Under the pieces are notes generated by a model, which did no database searches, was not told the origin of the DNA, and saw nothing but the letters and a program-made list of their open reading frames with translations. Both the position numbers and the translations under genes were made by a program. A stretch of 64,000 nt of DNA, from assembly GCA_009733575.1 (NCBI GenBank), contig ML769587.1, positions 41,502 to 105,501 of the forward strand, in the 5' to 3' direction. The first letter of the stretch is position 1, and each line of letters begins with the position of its first letter. Positions 33,287 through 47,270 of this stretch are shown piece after piece. Origin of the DNA: Gymnopus androsaceus JB14 (lineage: Eukaryota; Basidiomycota; Agaricomycetes; Agaricales; Omphalotaceae).

Positions 33287-36200
33287 ATGGAGCCCGTAGT
33301 TCCTCAAGAAATCACCGCAGAATTGACTCAAATTCTGTCTAATCTCGTACTGGGAGACAATGAAATACGTTCAAAGTGCGTAACTTGCTGCAGATGTAAG
33401 GCTTTAATCCGTACTGATGGACGTACAGCGCAGAAAAGGCTGTCAATGAGCGGCTGGCTCATACGCCAGATTTGTACTTGCTAGCCCTGGCACAATTCGC
33501 TATTGCTGCCGACACTGAAGTGGTGAGCTTTCGCTAGTTACTTGACTTGGCACATGAAGATTAGCTGGCTCGCGATCTCTTTGATCATCTTGCAAATTCC
33601 ATCTTGCAAATTTACCTCGTTTGGCTAGCGGATGCTTCAGCATCTTTTGTGTGCAGAACCATAATCCATACAGCACACGATACCTTATTTTTTACTAGTC
33701 TCAATCGATACTGAACCACTGACAGATGCGTTCTTTCTCCTTGGTTTTACTGAGGCGTCTTCTCTTCCGCCCTGTACCAGCACCAAGCACGCCTAATGCT
33801 GCTGGTTCAACATCACAACCTCCGGTCTCCTCATTCCATTCCATGACCGTACCTCGGCTTACGCTGTTTGATCACCTCTCTACTTCCGCGCTCACTAACC
33901 TTGAGCGCTTGCTACTCCACTCCCTCTCTCACGAGCCCGCAGCTTCTGTACGCAGAAAAACCGTCGATACCATATCGGATGTAGCCAATCAAGGAATGAT
34001 GCGAGGGAGACCTTGGCATGCCCTTCAGGCGCAGGTATTCTCCATGACCCAAGCCACAGGTGTCGCGAATGGCGTAAAGGGCGAAGGTTTAAGAGAAAGC
34101 GCTTACAGAGTCTTTGCGGGATGCCCAAATCTAGTCATGGATCTGCAGACTGATGCAGTACTTGGTGTATTAGGAAAAGGGTTACGGGATGAACAGAGTA
34201 TCGATGTAAGTCAATTTATCGCGTTCCAATATACATGCTGAAAGCGTTGGTTAGGTTCGTTATGCTGCAATGCTCGCTTCAGTTGCATATCTGTCGCATG
34301 CCGATTCGAATCAACTGGCGCAATCTCTTTCGCTAATGTATCCTATCCTCGACACTCTGCCACCTTTGGCTCAATCTATAACCCAGCCTTCCCTCACTTC
34401 CTCTCTTACCTCCTCGGAGGAAAAGTCACCCACAGCACATCTGCAATCATTTCTCGTAGCATTAACACCTCTGTGTTCGGCTCATCCAATTCTTTTCCAT
34501 CCACATCTTAGCGCCTTGTTGACGTTCCTTCCGCCTCTTGTTCTCGTGTCTGCGGATCCTGGCCCTACTCCCACAGTTCGCGTACCTTATCCTTCAGGAT
34601 TAGGCGGAGACGGACAAGGTGATTTAATTTACTCGTTTCCTAGTAGGCAAATACTGACTCACTGCGCTAGGCAGCTTTGCTTCTCCCAATGGAAGTCCCT
34701 TGAGAGAATCAACTGAATCCGACGCTGAAGATGCAGAAGAGGGTCAATCTTTGCGGTTGAGTGCACTGGAATTCATGATATCCTTATGTGAAGCTCGGCC
34801 AAGCTTGTTCAAGAAGAGTAAGTACTAGCTATCCGTCAAATTTCTGATTTATACATACCTGGCTCATTTACCTAGGCTCATCACAGACGTCTCCGACAGG
34901 TGTGAATGTTGGTGAAGGCTGGATAGCTGTTCTAGTGCGCGCTTGTCTGGAGGGAATGGCAGAAATAGACGAAGAGAGTCCGTATGGTGTTCAGGGCGGA
35001 TTAGCGAGGTGGCTAGCTGACGATGTAAGGCGCAGGGATTCTTTTGTAAATCCCGTTATCACTAATTGCTCCTCGTACAGCCGACAGCTGGCTCCAGTGC
35101 CACGGAAAATGACTCTCCTCCGGCTTTGTATGAGCAAAGTTTAGATCGACTAGCTTGTGCAATGGGTGGAAAAGTAGTTCTCCCCCCTACTTTCCAGGTA
35201 TCTCAGTTTTTTCTACAATGATGGGTTTCTCTGAACATTGAAAAAAATAGTACATTCCATCGATGATGGCCAACTACGATTGGCGTTCTCGTCATGCAGG
35301 ACTGATGGCGATTGCAGCAATTGCGGAGGGTACAGGAAAGGTTAGTCCCATTTAGCTTAGTCTCCCGCCATGACATTTTACGAACTCGGTTACAGGTCAT
35401 GGTTAATGAGCTTGGAAGAGTTGTTGAGTGGGTGGCTTCTTATATGATTGCCACGGTTTCTTACCACCTAGTTAGACTGGTAACCCCAATGTTCAAAGAC
35501 TCGCATCCGAGAGTCCGTTATGCAGCTTGTCAGTGTGTGTGAGTTGCTCTACACTTGGTCCAAGAGCTCCGTGTATTGAATACTAATTTGCAGAGGGCAG
35601 CTATGCACGGATCTCGAGGTTTGTAATCTATCTCCGTTAGCCAGACATTACGGTGCTAACCTTTTCGCTTCAGGAAGTCATACAAGAGCAATATCATGAA
35701 CAACTGTTTGCGGTCCTTATACCAGCCCTCGAAGATCCAGAACCTCGGTCCGTCATATTTTTCCCCATATTCTTTCGAGTTGGTCATCGTCTTTTCAAAC
35801 TAGGGTACACTCTCATGCAGCAGCAGCCTTGATCAACTTTTGCGAAGGAGTCGAGCGCGATACTCTCCTTCCGTATCTCGATCCTATTGTTCAAAGACTC
35901 TTGAAACTTCTCAATCCCGATGCTGATCCATCACAAGTGCGGAGATATGTTCAAGAACAGGTTATAACCACTCTGGCAATGGTCGCTGACGCTAGTGAAG
36001 TCACGTTTGCCAAGGTGGGTTTGTTTTGCTGAGCGCGTCTTTCCTATCGTCGACTAAAACTTTTGATATAGTATTACACCTCGATAATGCCGCTATTATT
36101 GAATGTTCTCCGGAACGGGGATGGCGCAGAATATAGGAAGATGAGGCTTAAAGCGATGGAATGTGCTGGATTGATTGGTCTGCGTGTCTGTTTTGTGTTG

Positions 36201-37335
36201 AGCCTTGCCAAAGACTGAATGACTGCATTAGCTATCGCTGTCGGGCGGGATATGTTCAGGCCAGATTCGAATACGCTGGTGGAGTTGCTCATTCGGATAC
36301 AAAGTGCATCATTTCATTTCAGATGTGGTTTAACGGTTATCTTACGCTTGTTGAACAGAGAGCCCACTGGATCCTCAAGATACTCAGCTGAAGCCACTAC
36401 TTGATGGGAACATGGGCGAAGATATGTCAAGCTATGGGACCTGAATTCGAGCCGTATCTCCCTGTAGTCATGCCCGACCTGCTGACGACTGCGAGTATGA
36501 AGGCAGACATTTCGGTTTATGGTACAATTTTCCTTCTTATGCGCGCGCGCGCATCCCTAGCTGATGCTACATTTGCTTTAGACGACGACGAAGGAAAAGT
36601 CGAAGAACGTGAAGGATGGGAAACCGTCAACATGGACGGTCAGACTTTAGGAATACGCACGTCAGCAATCGAGGAGAAATGCCAGGCCTTTGAGACCATG
36701 GTGATATACGCGTCTACCCTGAATGCGAAATACGCTCCGTATCTTGCCCAAAGCTTAGAAGTCACCCTTCCTGCTCTGAGATTTTATTTTCATGATGGAG
36801 TTAGAGAGGCTTGCGCGATGTATGCATTCCCATCCCATTTTATCGTTTGCGAACAATCCGATTGACAGACGGGTGTGCTTTATTAGGTTGTTACCAATGC
36901 TCCTCCAGTGCGGCCAACAGTCAGGTACCCTCACGAACCAGATGGTTGCTGCTACCCTACGGCAGCTCATCAACGTTATTTCTGATGAGCACGACTCTAC
37001 CTTCCTCTCGTCTCTCTACAAGGCTCTGGATGATTGCGTAAAGCTCCTCGGTGGGCCCTCTGTGCTTACCCCGGACTATGTCAACGGCATCATTCAAGCT
37101 ACCAAACGCCAGCTACACACTTTGGCGCAGAAACGTCGTAGTCGAGCGACTTTACCGAACGATGATGATCGGGAAGGATCTTGCGCTTTTGGAGGAGATG
37201 GAGGACTTTGCACTGGAGGAGATGGGGAAGGTGTTGAGTATGTTGGATCCGAATCATGAATTGCTGGTGGCTATTTCCAGCGTGAAGGAGCTCGGGACCA
37301 ATCAATATCAGAATGAGCTTGAGGAAGAGGGTTGA
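33287..37335 (+). CDS. KAP121: Importin beta-3 / karyopherin Kap121
   Basis: A HEAT-repeat nuclear import receptor (IPO5/Pse1 family). It starts MEPVVPQEITAELTQILSN at 33287. LAHTPDLYLLALAQFAIAA and MRSFSLVLLRRLLFRP follow after a 200-bp intron, then YAAMLASVAYLSHAD and RHAGLMAIAAIAEGTGKVM. The highly conserved core is VTPMFKDSHPRVRYAACQC, HEQLFAVLIPALEDPEPR and GWETVNMDGQTLGIRTSAI. The gene ends NQYQNELEEEG at 37335. Length (about 1,080 residues) fits. One extra base is needed near 36392 (QL / HYLMGTWAKIC), frames change near 36815-36840 before SFANNPIDRR, and one extra G near 37175 precedes DLALLEEMEDFAL. For an essential gene these are best read as sequence errors. One intron (about 36521-36578) carries an alternating GC run. 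Confidence 0.9.
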
Positions 37336-37547
37336 CGGGTTTTAGTTCTAGAGTCTAGAGATCAAAAGTCGGGTGAAAAGGAAGGGAAATAAATGCGACG
37401 GCGTACTTATATAGTATTTTTGTCTCTGGGTTGCCATAAAATGTATCTAACCTCTGTATGTTATACCTTTTTGTGATTTTGAGAGAATTCGTGGAGAATT
37501 AATTAGGCGCTGGCCTGCTCTATTCTTGATCAGCAACGCCAACGCCA

Positions 37548-39365
37548 ATGGATCCATCTCTTAAACTTTCAAGCTCCTGTCGAATTCTTACCATTTGCTC
37601 ATCATTGGACAGAGCGGTCTCTTTCGTTCAACGTCTGTCTGTCTTTTCTGGACATCAGTTGGGACCTGCATCCTGATCTGCTCGTGTATTGACAGAGATA
37701 CGGACTCTATCGGGTCAAGATATCGATAAGAATGAAAGCGAGACTGGCGTAACGAAGAAAACCGGAGAATTGACGGCAGCGGTCGATTCATCCAACGAGA
37801 CCTCATTCCTTGGACGATTTCAAACAAGTATTACTCCGCCAAGGTTCACTTCTTTGCACGAACTGTGAAGGGACTCGCACCCTTTCATTTCAAAGATGTT
37901 CCTGCAGTCATATTCGTTTGGAGAAAGGGATCCGTACGTTAAAGACAATCGATTCTTCATTTGTTTTGTCTTATGTACCAATCTTAGGCTTATAAACATC
38001 ATATCCAGCGTATTTGTCGAGATCGAGACCTCAATGGTTCAGAGCCAGAGGTATCTCTTGCTGTTCGGATTGATTCCAAAGAGGATAATACGATAGGAGC
38101 GGAGGATGAAGAGGAAAACGAAGAAGAAGAAGAGGAATTCGATGATTCTGCTGAAATCGACGAATTTCTGTCGTCCAAGGGGTTTGAATTCATCGATGTA
38201 CCTGCTTCGTTTGACGGACAGGAAGATGAGAAGAAGGAGATCTTGGCTGACGGTGAGTTGTTCTTAGATCTTACATTGCATAACTAATATGGTTACTATT
38301 CAGTTATTCCATCTCTACCTCGAGTCCTGGATGCGCTTAGCACAATAATGTGGCCTTCGATGGAAGCTTCGCTTAGGAAGCAAAAGCGCCCTGCTCAGGC
38401 TCGCACCGAAATAGCAGACGACAATGGTGGGCTCTTGGATTGGGCGCAAAGCTCTTTCCATCAGAATGACGATATCGATTTTGAAGATTCGGTGGTAGTG
38501 CAGACACCTGCTAGTCGGATGGCTACAGCAGGCGCGTATGAGGAAGGAGATGGAGGAGCTTAGACAGTGGCTGGAAGAAGATCCCCGCAACAAGGATGAT
38601 GCTGATGACGACCCATGGGAACCTTCATCCTCCCGTACTGGCGAAATGTCCATGTCGCCTACGTCCGAGGAAGGAGGATTATCCGTAAAGGAGGACGGGT
38701 TCGATGATGACTTTACGGTGTTTGTCTCTGCTCCTGCGGAGGATTCCGTTTCCTCAGGAGCCCCTCCTGCGGCATTGCATTCAGATTCTACCGGAAGTAG
38801 GCTGGATTTTTCGGAAGCGGGATTCCCAAGTTTTGCTTCGTTCGGGGATGGATCTTTTACTGCGCCATCCTTTGTCGAAGGGAGTGCCGATGCGGATGTA
38901 GACACATCGTTTGACTCTCTGGCCCCTCCTACTCGATATTCGAGTGTGATGTATCATTCGCTAGGAAGCGCGTCTGATTTGGGTGATGGTTATGAAGAGG
39001 AGGCTCCTCCTGCTTCTCTTGGTGATGACAAGCAGGATAGAGATGCGGCGGAGGTCGACAGTGACGATGGTCTTCCGACTGAGAGCGAGATCAGGGCGAG
39101 TGCACAGAGGATATTCGGTCCCTTACCTTCCTCTATAACATTACCGTCGTCATCATCATCATCTAATGCCAAGTCTCAGGAAGTAGACGAGGACGAAAAG
39201 GATGATTTTGGCGAGGATGATATGGATTTTGACCTCTCGCACATGGTGAGTGCGATTCAAGGCATGAAGACAGAGATTTCTGCAATGGAGAGCGAGGATG
39301 ACCGCAGGAAGGCGGCGGCGCGGGTGGCTCTTGGGTTGGTGTATGGCTTGGACAGGCATAGATGA
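37548..39365 (+). CDS. Alpha/gamma-adaptin-binding protein (AAGAB/Irc6-like)
   Basis: A chaperone for clathrin adaptor assembly. The start MDPSLKLSSSCRILTICSS (37548) resembles the G-domain-like N-terminus. IPWTISNKYYSAKVHFFAR, KGLAPFHFKDVPAVIFVWR and an intron follow, then YKHHIQRICRDRDLNGSEP. An acidic run leads into the diagnostic EIDEFLSSKGFEFIDVP. The C-terminus has MRKEMEELRQWLEEDP, DPWEPSSS and SHMVSAIQGMKTEISAMES, and ends GLVYGLDRHR-TGA at 39365. This order and the tail match the AAGAB family. Frame breaks lie near 37660-37740 (5' exons poorly resolved) and near 38540, where one extra base precedes MRKEMEEL. Confidence 0.7.
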
Positions 39366-39969
39366 ATGTAAAGAGTAGTGTCCTCCGTGTCCGCTCTGCT
39401 CTTGATAGTGCTCCTCCGCGGACAGGCTTTATCTTGCCGATCAGTAGGCCTGACGGTCCCGACCCTCAGGCTGCCCGTCCATCTCGGTTGTTCAAGCTTC
39501 CATCATACGTCTGCAAGCATCTGCTTCTGCAATTCAAGGTCTTATGACATGAGATGTTTCTATTTTCGTCATTGCAAAGGAAGCACTTCGGAGTGAGTTT
39601 GTGCGACTGAGGTTTCTTCTCTGTTCAAGACAGAGGCACACGGAGTATGTTTAATTACCGTTATCACGACGATCCCGTACTTTTGAGAGAATTTTTCAGC
39701 AAATATATTACAGGGCTCTCAGGGCCAAAACGTCTCCGATAAGAAGAAATCAATTATGGCTCTACTTGACCGGAACGAGAATGAAGACACGCGACCATTG
39801 TGCGGATGTGAATTTGGGCAAACAATTATACCACTTGCATACTTCCACGATTTTCACTGTAACCACTACCACCATCATTATTCTCTTCCAGCATTCCTTC
39901 CAATGTATTCCTCATAATCCTTGAATTATCTCCTACAATCTTTACATCCAATCTCTTCAAGGCAGAATC
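39366..39969. other. Intergenic region
   Basis: No coding signal. The last ~80 bp before the methyltransferase start are pyrimidine-rich (ctcttccagcattccttccaa), consistent with a promoter and 5' leader for the downstream gene. Confidence 0.5.
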
Positions 39970-42900
39970 ATGGACCTTGCCCGTGAGCCTTCGAGTCCTA
40001 CCAGGCCGCCTTTTCTCAGATCACAGTCGGACAACTCCTCGTCGAGAACAACTCTCACCCCTTCCTATTCTCTTTTGGCGGTGGATGATCTCGGTCACGA
40101 TCAAGGCAAAAATAATAAAGCTAATACTGTGGTCATACCTCGAAGGCCACCGAGGAACCCTGCGAGATCTGGACCCAATATAAATGCTGGGATTGAAGCA
40201 GGGGCAACGACGAAGAGAGTAAAGACAGTTACAGGGACGCAGGAAGAAGTCACGCCTTGGGAATTGCACCCTCCTCCTGTCGATTCTCCAATTCCTATCC
40301 CATCGTCATCGAAACGAATATCCATTGTGAGTACTATAGTTTAGTAGTTTATCTCTTCTAAATCCATTTCTAGCGACCTTCGTCTTCGGGAGGCCATAGC
40401 CATGGTCCAGGAATCAGCTTCTCTGATCTTTCATTGCTGCGGCGACGAAAATCAACTGGTGCTTCAAAAACCAAAGCACCTGTAACGTCCAGTGCTGACA
40501 ATGGTCCTAATGTGCTGCATAAACAGCGGGTGACTTCGGGCTCTGGTCTTCCTTCACAATCCTCACATAATTTGACTACAAATGGCAATGGCAGCCCTCG
40601 ATTGTCCCAGAAAATTGCTACAGTCATTTCTCCTCATCCTCATCCACGTCTTGTTCAGCAGCAGCAGCAGACGTCAAGTCACACGACAGCGCCACCATCT
40701 TTACCCTCCCGCACATCCCGAAATTCCACCTCCGCGCATAATACACCGTCCAAGCATGTACCTGGACAAACATCTACGGTATCTCCTGCAAACTCTAAAT
40801 CTTCCTCGAAATCTTCTTTCGAAAAACTCCCAGATCTCCATCCTGTTCCAAACAATAATCTCAAATTCTCCACGGCGGACCGTACTATTCTTGAGGAACT
40901 TAAAAGGAATATCAGTGCTCGAGCGTCACAGTTTGTTATTAAAGGGCCCGACATCAGTAGCAAATACAAACTCAACCAGGAATCTTTTCCGGGCGGATCT
41001 GGAGAAGGATATGGCGGTGGATTGGGTCTTGGCGTTGAAATGAATGTGGGAGGGCTAGGAGTTGTAGGTGGAGGTAGAAAGCATCATCCATATGAGAAGG
41101 AAGAGGTACCTTATCCAAGGAGCTACGATAGGGATGTGTTGGACTTGTGAGTTTCTTCTCTTCTTACCCCTGTGCCCAAACTCAATCGGATGTCGTTGCT
41201 TAGGGATGTCTGGGAAACATTGTTCTATCAGCAGATATGTGAGAGTTTGACATGGCATGTATTCGTAGAGCCGCCGACAAAAGTATTGGATATTGGCTGT
41301 GGTTAGTCTCTTTTCTCCTTCCGGTAGTAGCTGAATACCGAATCTGTCAATCGCAGGTACCGGGTCTTGGATACTCGACTGCGCGCGCGCATGGCGTAAA
41401 TGCCACTTTGTCGGGCTGGACGTCGTTCCCGTTCAGCCCGACTTGCAGCAAGTAGGCTCGGCGGATTTAGCACACCGAGTTACGTGGGTTCAAGGCAATT
41501 TGTAAGTTTTCACTTGTGTCTATTTCTACACACGGATGTGTTCATCTAGGTTTTTTTCTAGCCTGGAAGGTCTTCCGTTCCCTAACGAGGAATTTGACTT
41601 TGTGTAAGACTTTACTTTTTGGATTTCCCCTCATTCAACATTAAACCTTATTAGGCACATCAAACGCATTAGCCTCGGTGTCCCGGAAGACAAGTGGGAC
41701 GCTCTCTTCGACGAGATAACAAGAGTCATGAAGCCCGGAGCTGCATTCGAGATGATCGAGGAAGATTTGCTGTTTCCTGGCAGTGTTGTGCAGAATGAAG
41801 ATGAGAACGAAAGCGTCACTGAGCAATTTAATTCTCCCTCACGTTTCCATTCTCGACATCATGATACGGACTCGGCATACTTTTCCGATTCAGACGCTCG
41901 ACATTATACTTCATCGTCGACGTCGTCGTACTTCACTTGGGGATCGGATGACCGGAATAAAAGAAGGAATAGCAAGAGACCCCGCAGCGCGACTTCGGCG
42001 GGTTCTACCTCGACTACGACGAGTATGACGTCTACAGCAAAGTCTGCTCGCAGACAATCCGTTCCTGCGAGGGGCGCGAATGACAGTAGCCGGAGACGCA
42101 GTGGCACCAATTTTGAATACGCTGCCCTCACTGCTCTTATGGGGCTTAGTGATGCAGACAACGATATAGCGGAATCTGAAAGAGAGGATGAAATCTGTGG
42201 AGACCTGGAAGCAAGCCCATCTGGGTCTCGGAGGAGCTCCTTTTTGGGGGGAGCGAGAGCGGATATCAGATGAGGTGCCTTTCCCACTGTCGTCGTCGGG
42301 GAGTCAAAAATCACCAAGCCCGATATCGACTTCGCTGCCGGCACCTTCTTTACCCGTACCATCCTTTCTTGCATCGCCCGTATCTGTGTCCATTCCTTCC
42401 GCGATCGCCAAACTTCCTGTGATCACCACCACCACAGGCAGAGGTCTAGAGGTAGATGCAATTGTGGAAGATGAGGAGGGGGAGAAGAGTGCTACTTTGG
42501 ATTGGCCTTCAACGGATAAGCCTCCAGAGCTCAATGGGGATACTAATGGCGATCATGCTACGCTTTTTTCCCATTCCCAACATTCCCAACATTCAACGGA
42601 TTCAACGATAACACCAGCTTCAGCCAATACGGTGTTATCAATGTCTCAGCCCACCAAACTGGTTTCTGTCTCTCCCTCTTCTCCTCCGAGATCGACATTG
42701 CCACGACATCCTTTGTCTGCGTCAACCGGCTCCCTAACAAATTTGCCATTATCGAATCCATACTCATCCAACTCCCATTCCATGACATTACCCCCCAAAC
42801 GCCCTCTCTCCGCAACTAGCTTCAGAGTCGCAACTCAATCACCAATTACACCTTCCCTCAGCTTCTCACAGAGCATGCTTTCTCTGTCGTCAAACAGCCC

Positions 42901-44450
42901 TCAACCGGGTGTAGACGAATTCGGGTTTTCAAGATCGCCTGGTGCAAAACCTGCGGCACCGTTCCTGCTGAGACCACTCCCAAAGCCTCCAATAAATCCT
43001 CGTGACCATTCCATGTTGGAGATGATTTACAACGAGATGAATGCAGCGCGATTCGTGAACCTTTCACCGTTGTCACTATTGCCTAATGTCCTCGGTCTGC
43101 ATTTCAAAGGTATTCAGCATTTTTTTTTCTTTCATCCTACGACTAATCCCTTTCTAGATGTTCGAACACACCCTCCTGTTTCGTTCACCTTTCCTCCTCA
43201 CCCCGTCGTTGAACAACCACCGCCGCCTATTCCCGATGATTCAGATCCTGATGAAGATGCACAGGAAGCTATCCGACCTACGCCTGAATCTATGGGCATA
43301 AATCCTTCTCGAGGGAGAAGAATGTCTAAAACTGACTCTGTTGCCTCATCCCGCTTCACTGGTTCTCCACCTGGCTCCGCCACCCGCCCATCTTATCTTG
43401 AAGGCGGATCTGACAATGATCGTTGGGTATCTGTGCAGCAGATTATCAAACGCGAATCTCCGTACATCATCTACGACGGTTCAAGAACAACAGCGTTTTC
43501 ACCGTCGACGCCGTCGAATAGGACGTCTTTCCGCTCCCCTTCAGCGAATGGAACGCGAACGGCAGCATCGATTGCAAAGGAACAGGCAGAAGCAGAAGCT
43601 AATGGTGATATGCCTTTCTGACAGTGGAATGTCCACCCCTCGGGGAACAGACGATACGTTTAACACGAAATCACTCAAGCCTGCGCTTACCCGCGATGTA
43701 AAATTCCGACTCCCCAATACGACTCTGAACATCGATATTAGGAGCTTGAATCTACACCTTGCATTAAGGCTGACCGAGATTTTGGCTTGTTCGGAGACGA
43801 TGTGGGAGTGGGTTGTTAATTTCCAGGAGGAAACCCGAAAGAAAAAACGTCTACAGGAATCGAGGACGATGAGAATGCGGTCTCGTTCTATTGAATCGGC
43901 GCGGCCACCAAGTCGAAGTAAACAGCCCACACCCGAGAGCAGTGATGATCGATTGAAGGGCTGCCATAGCGGAGCTGACTAGGGAGGATTTCAACAGTAT
44001 GTTGAGGCGGTTCTGTTTGTAGGTCTCCCTCAGCTTCTACTATGCTTTTCATACATTAACGATATTCGAAGGGATATGCAAGAACAGATGTCACTGAAGT
44101 CTGCTTTGAGCGAGCGCTTTGGATGGTGTTCCTTCCCTTCACCTCCTTCTGCAGAACGCAAGGCTTTCGATACCGAGGAGGAGGCGTATCTCCAATGGGA
44201 AGCAGAGCAGCATCAAAGGATCAGTTCCTCGCCACATTCACCTCGCCAAAGGCCACTTAGTCGCTCCTCTATAAACAGTATCGATGGATTACCCGGTAGC
44301 GAGACCCCAAATGGGAACTCTCATCGCAATAGTACTTCTTCGGACTCGACCCAGGGTCCACCGTCTGCTGTTCCGAATATACCTCCATCCCGAAGGCTCA
44401 GTCGTTCACTGCGAATTTTCGTAGCCTGGAAAGGACCCGAAGCTTCATAA
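39970..44450 (+). CDS. Large disordered protein with SAM-methyltransferase core
   Basis: Ser/Pro-rich disordered arms surround a class I methyltransferase domain. It starts MDLAREPSSPTRPPFLRSQ. The conserved lead-in is PYPRSYDRDVLDL and WETLFYQQICESLTWHVF, then motif I KVLDIGCGTGSWILDCARA, the acidic strand end HFVGLDVVPVQPD, a motif-III-like FPNEEFDFVHIKR, and MKPGAAFEMIEEDLLFPG. A second conserved part lies after the low-complexity middle (SMLEMIYNEMNAARFVNLS; LPNTTLNIDIRSLNLHLAL; ILACSETMWEWVVNFQEE). The end is LRIFVAWKGPEAS-TAA. This layout is common in Agaricomycetes; substrate unknown. Frame breaks of one base occur near 42250, 43615 and 43965. A (CG) run at about 41382 encodes CARA in the core. 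Confidence 0.8.
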
Positions 44451-45301
44451 TGGTTCATCTAGATCCGTTAGGATTGAAATGCACTTGAATGAATGATTGA
44501 GTACGTCGTCGTTCCTGAGGGGTCCTTCCTCTGTGGCGCTGATGTAGAAGACCATAGTATTGTTGGTCTGTTGACAGCAAGTATTTCCAGGGAAGCCGAT
44601 CCACTAATGCGATCTCAAAAAGCTCGACATCTTATCTATTGTTGTTATGTTTGGAGCCGCGTCTCTCTTCTTATTTCTCCAGCTTCTCATGTTGTTGATT
44701 CTCGCTTTAGAAGCAAGTCATCTGTTGTAGCCTTCAATCATCCATCCATCCTATCTATCTTTCTATCTATCGAGATATCTTTCATCATTTGCTAGCATCT
44801 TGCATTGTTCATTGTTCATTGTTTTGTGTTTGTTGAACCCAAGCAGATTTTTTTTCATGATCACTCAAGACCTCCTTCACGAACACATCTTCGAATAATT
44901 TATCCAGAATTTATCCTTATGTTTGTTGTTTTTTTTGCATGTTGTACTGTATATATATTCACTAGTTGAGTAGTATTCAATCGAGCGTTGTTTCGATGAT
45001 GTCGATGTGGACAGTTTCTGTCAAGAGTGGAGCTGAGACTTATACGTTCTTGAATCTCGATACAGACTGCGATCTCTTCAAATTTAACTATCAGGTTTGA
45101 GAGTATACTAGGATGAACCTTGCGACGACGTGACAGGACGACTCGTCCACTCTCATACCGTTGCAGTATATCGAAGCTCTAGAAGACTCCTTTCGAATCC
45201 AAATCCAGTATTAGTAGATCTAACGATGTCGAGGGAAATCTGGATCTGCGAAGTTCTCTGCGTAGCGATTTCTCCTTTGAGACGTTTCTCGATGCAATCT
45301 A
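44448..45301. repeat. Direct repeat, copy 1 (3' flank of methyltransferase gene)
   Basis: Starts at the methyltransferase stop codon (cttcataatgg) and ends at cgatgcaatctaa. It is matched in order by 47476-48421. Shared blocks include gatccactaatgcgatctcaaaa, tatctatctttctatct, ctcaagacctcctcac-like segments, ttgtactgtatatata and gatctaacgatgtcgagggaaatct. It is non-coding, T-rich and probably the transcript 3' end of the upstream gene. Confidence 0.75.
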
Positions 45302-45459
45302 AAGAGCCACCGGAGTAGCGATTCGGCGTGAGCACGCGATCTTTTGTCAGTGACCGTAACCGATAGACTCATCCAAGACTCATCACTCAATTCATGTTTT
45401 CGACTCTCTTTCGTACCAGGCCTAATGTCCTTGGGAAGTTCAGACGAATCACTCACACT

Positions 45460-45955
45460 CGAACCAGATGTGCTTCCCTCCAGATAAGTACGCCTCTGAA
45501 TTGACTCTTAGCAATCGGCCAAGTAACGGTAAATCCAGGAGATCACAAAGCGGAATTACCCCTGCGCATCTATTGGCCTTGTTCAAGACCATGAACCAGA
45601 GCCCCTCGACCTCGATCGCCTTCGTGCCGTGCACGATCTCACCAGCACGTTCGTCGAAAAGCAGCAATACGAGCTCGCTGATGACCTCCTCGAGGAAGCT
45701 CTCATGGCTGCGGCCTCACGCCCGAACGAAGAGGTTCCGAGAGATTTGGAAAACTATCTGGCGAAAAAGGGTGGTATTGAAAAGGATATGAAATATGAGG
45801 AAGACCAATTGACTGAAGAGGACATAGAGGACTTCAAAGTACAGCATGCATGTCTTGCTCTTGTTGACCTCTTGGAATTGATACAACCAAGCTGGATGAA
45901 GACGTTAACAACGCGTCGCCGCTGTTGTAGATCTAGTGTTACGCGGCTTGAGTAA
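45460..45955 (+). pseudogene. Unrecognised gene fragment
   Basis: An open frame reads LDLDRLRAVHDLTSTFVEK, QYELADDLLEEALMAAASR and PRDLENYLAKKGGIEKDMK, then DQLTEEDIEDFKVQHACLA. It has protein-like, charged composition but no start codon context or clear end, and it lies between the direct repeat and the Hsp90 remnant. I do not recognise it; it may be the tail of another copied gene. Confidence 0.3.
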
Positions 45956-45979
45956 AAACCGGCTCGAAGCCTCATAAGC

Positions 45980-47270
45980 CGGTCTTTGACGACCCTTCTA
46001 GCTCGAAACTGGAAAGAACATGGTCATTCTCTCGTCCTCTCCACCACTCGATTCCGACAAGTAAACGAAAGTACCGCCGAACGTGCAAGGTTGTCTCCAA
46101 GGACGACGACGATACATCTGGGAGTCAGCTACTGGCAATACCTTCACCATCACTTAGGACACCGTCTATAACTCTCCTCACTCAGAGTCCTCTTGGCCGT
46201 GGTACCTAGATCCGTCTTGACCTCAAGGAAGACCAGCTCGAATACTTTGAGGGGAAGAAGATCGACACTGTGAAGAAACACTCTGAATTCATCTCCTGCC
46301 TTGTCATCACCAATGAAAGAAGGTTTTAGTACTCGTCAGACTGACTTCTTTATAAGAAGAAGCTGGGCACGGTGCGTATTACTTTGGCATCACTAATCGC
46401 CTGCGTTGCTTATCCTCTTTTAGTGCTTTTCGATCTCTTCGAGTCGAAGAAACGCAATAGCATCAAACTCTACGTTCGTCGTCATGTCTTCATCATGGAC
46501 ATCATCCCCAAGTACCTCAACTTTGTCAGGAATATCGTCGACTCTGCTCACAGAGGACAAGGACAACTTCAGCCGTTTCTACAAGGCCTTTGGCAAGAAC
46601 TTGGAGCTCAGTATCTACGAGGATGCCCAGGACCGCAGTATGCTCCCCAAATTCCTGCGCTTCTTCTCTACCATGATCAAACATCGCTCAAGGGTAAGTT
46701 TAGCTTCTCATTTGTCTCGCCTATCACTGACATCCGCGCGATAGACTACATCACCCGCTGCCCGAAATTCAAAAGTCGATCTACTACCTCACTAGCAAAT
46801 CCCTCGCTGCGACTCTCCCTTCCTCGAGGTCCTTGAAATTTTTTCCTCATTGACCCCATCGACGAGTACACTAGAAAGATTTGACGGCAAGAAGCTCGTT
46901 TGTGTGAGGAGACTGAAGAGGAGAAGGCGGCTTGTGAAGCTGAGGTTGCCGCATTTGGCAAGCTGAGCTTGCACGGTTGTCAAGGATGCTCTTGGTGACA
47001 AGGTTGAGAAGGTCATCGTCTCCAACCGTATCACCGACTCTCCTTGTGTTCTCGTCACTGGTCAGTTTAGTTCTTCATTGAACATGGTTCGTAACCCTTT
47101 GGTTGTTCGTATGATATACTGTAGTTTCTGACCGTCAACGCAGGGCCGTATCATGAATGTGCAAGTCCCCGTGACTCTTCAAATGACATCCTACATGGCC
47201 ACGAAGAAGACCCTCGAGCTAAATACTTCAAATCACATCGAATCGAAGTGTAAGTTGCGAGACAAGCTGA
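45980..47270 (+). pseudogene. Decayed, intron-containing Hsp90 gene copy
   Basis: Colinear pieces of Hsp90 appear in several frames. VVSKDDDDTS and IRLDLKEDQLEYFEGKKID come from the N-terminal domain; [39 protein letters not shown] and [18 protein letters not shown] from the middle domain; [39 protein letters not shown] from the C-terminal domain. The ATPase start, the charged linker with part of the middle domain, and the extreme C-terminus are missing. Stops and frameshifts are frequent. GT..AG introns are retained (about 46371-46425 and 46693-46744), so this is a DNA-level copy, not a retrocopy. Confidence 0.85.
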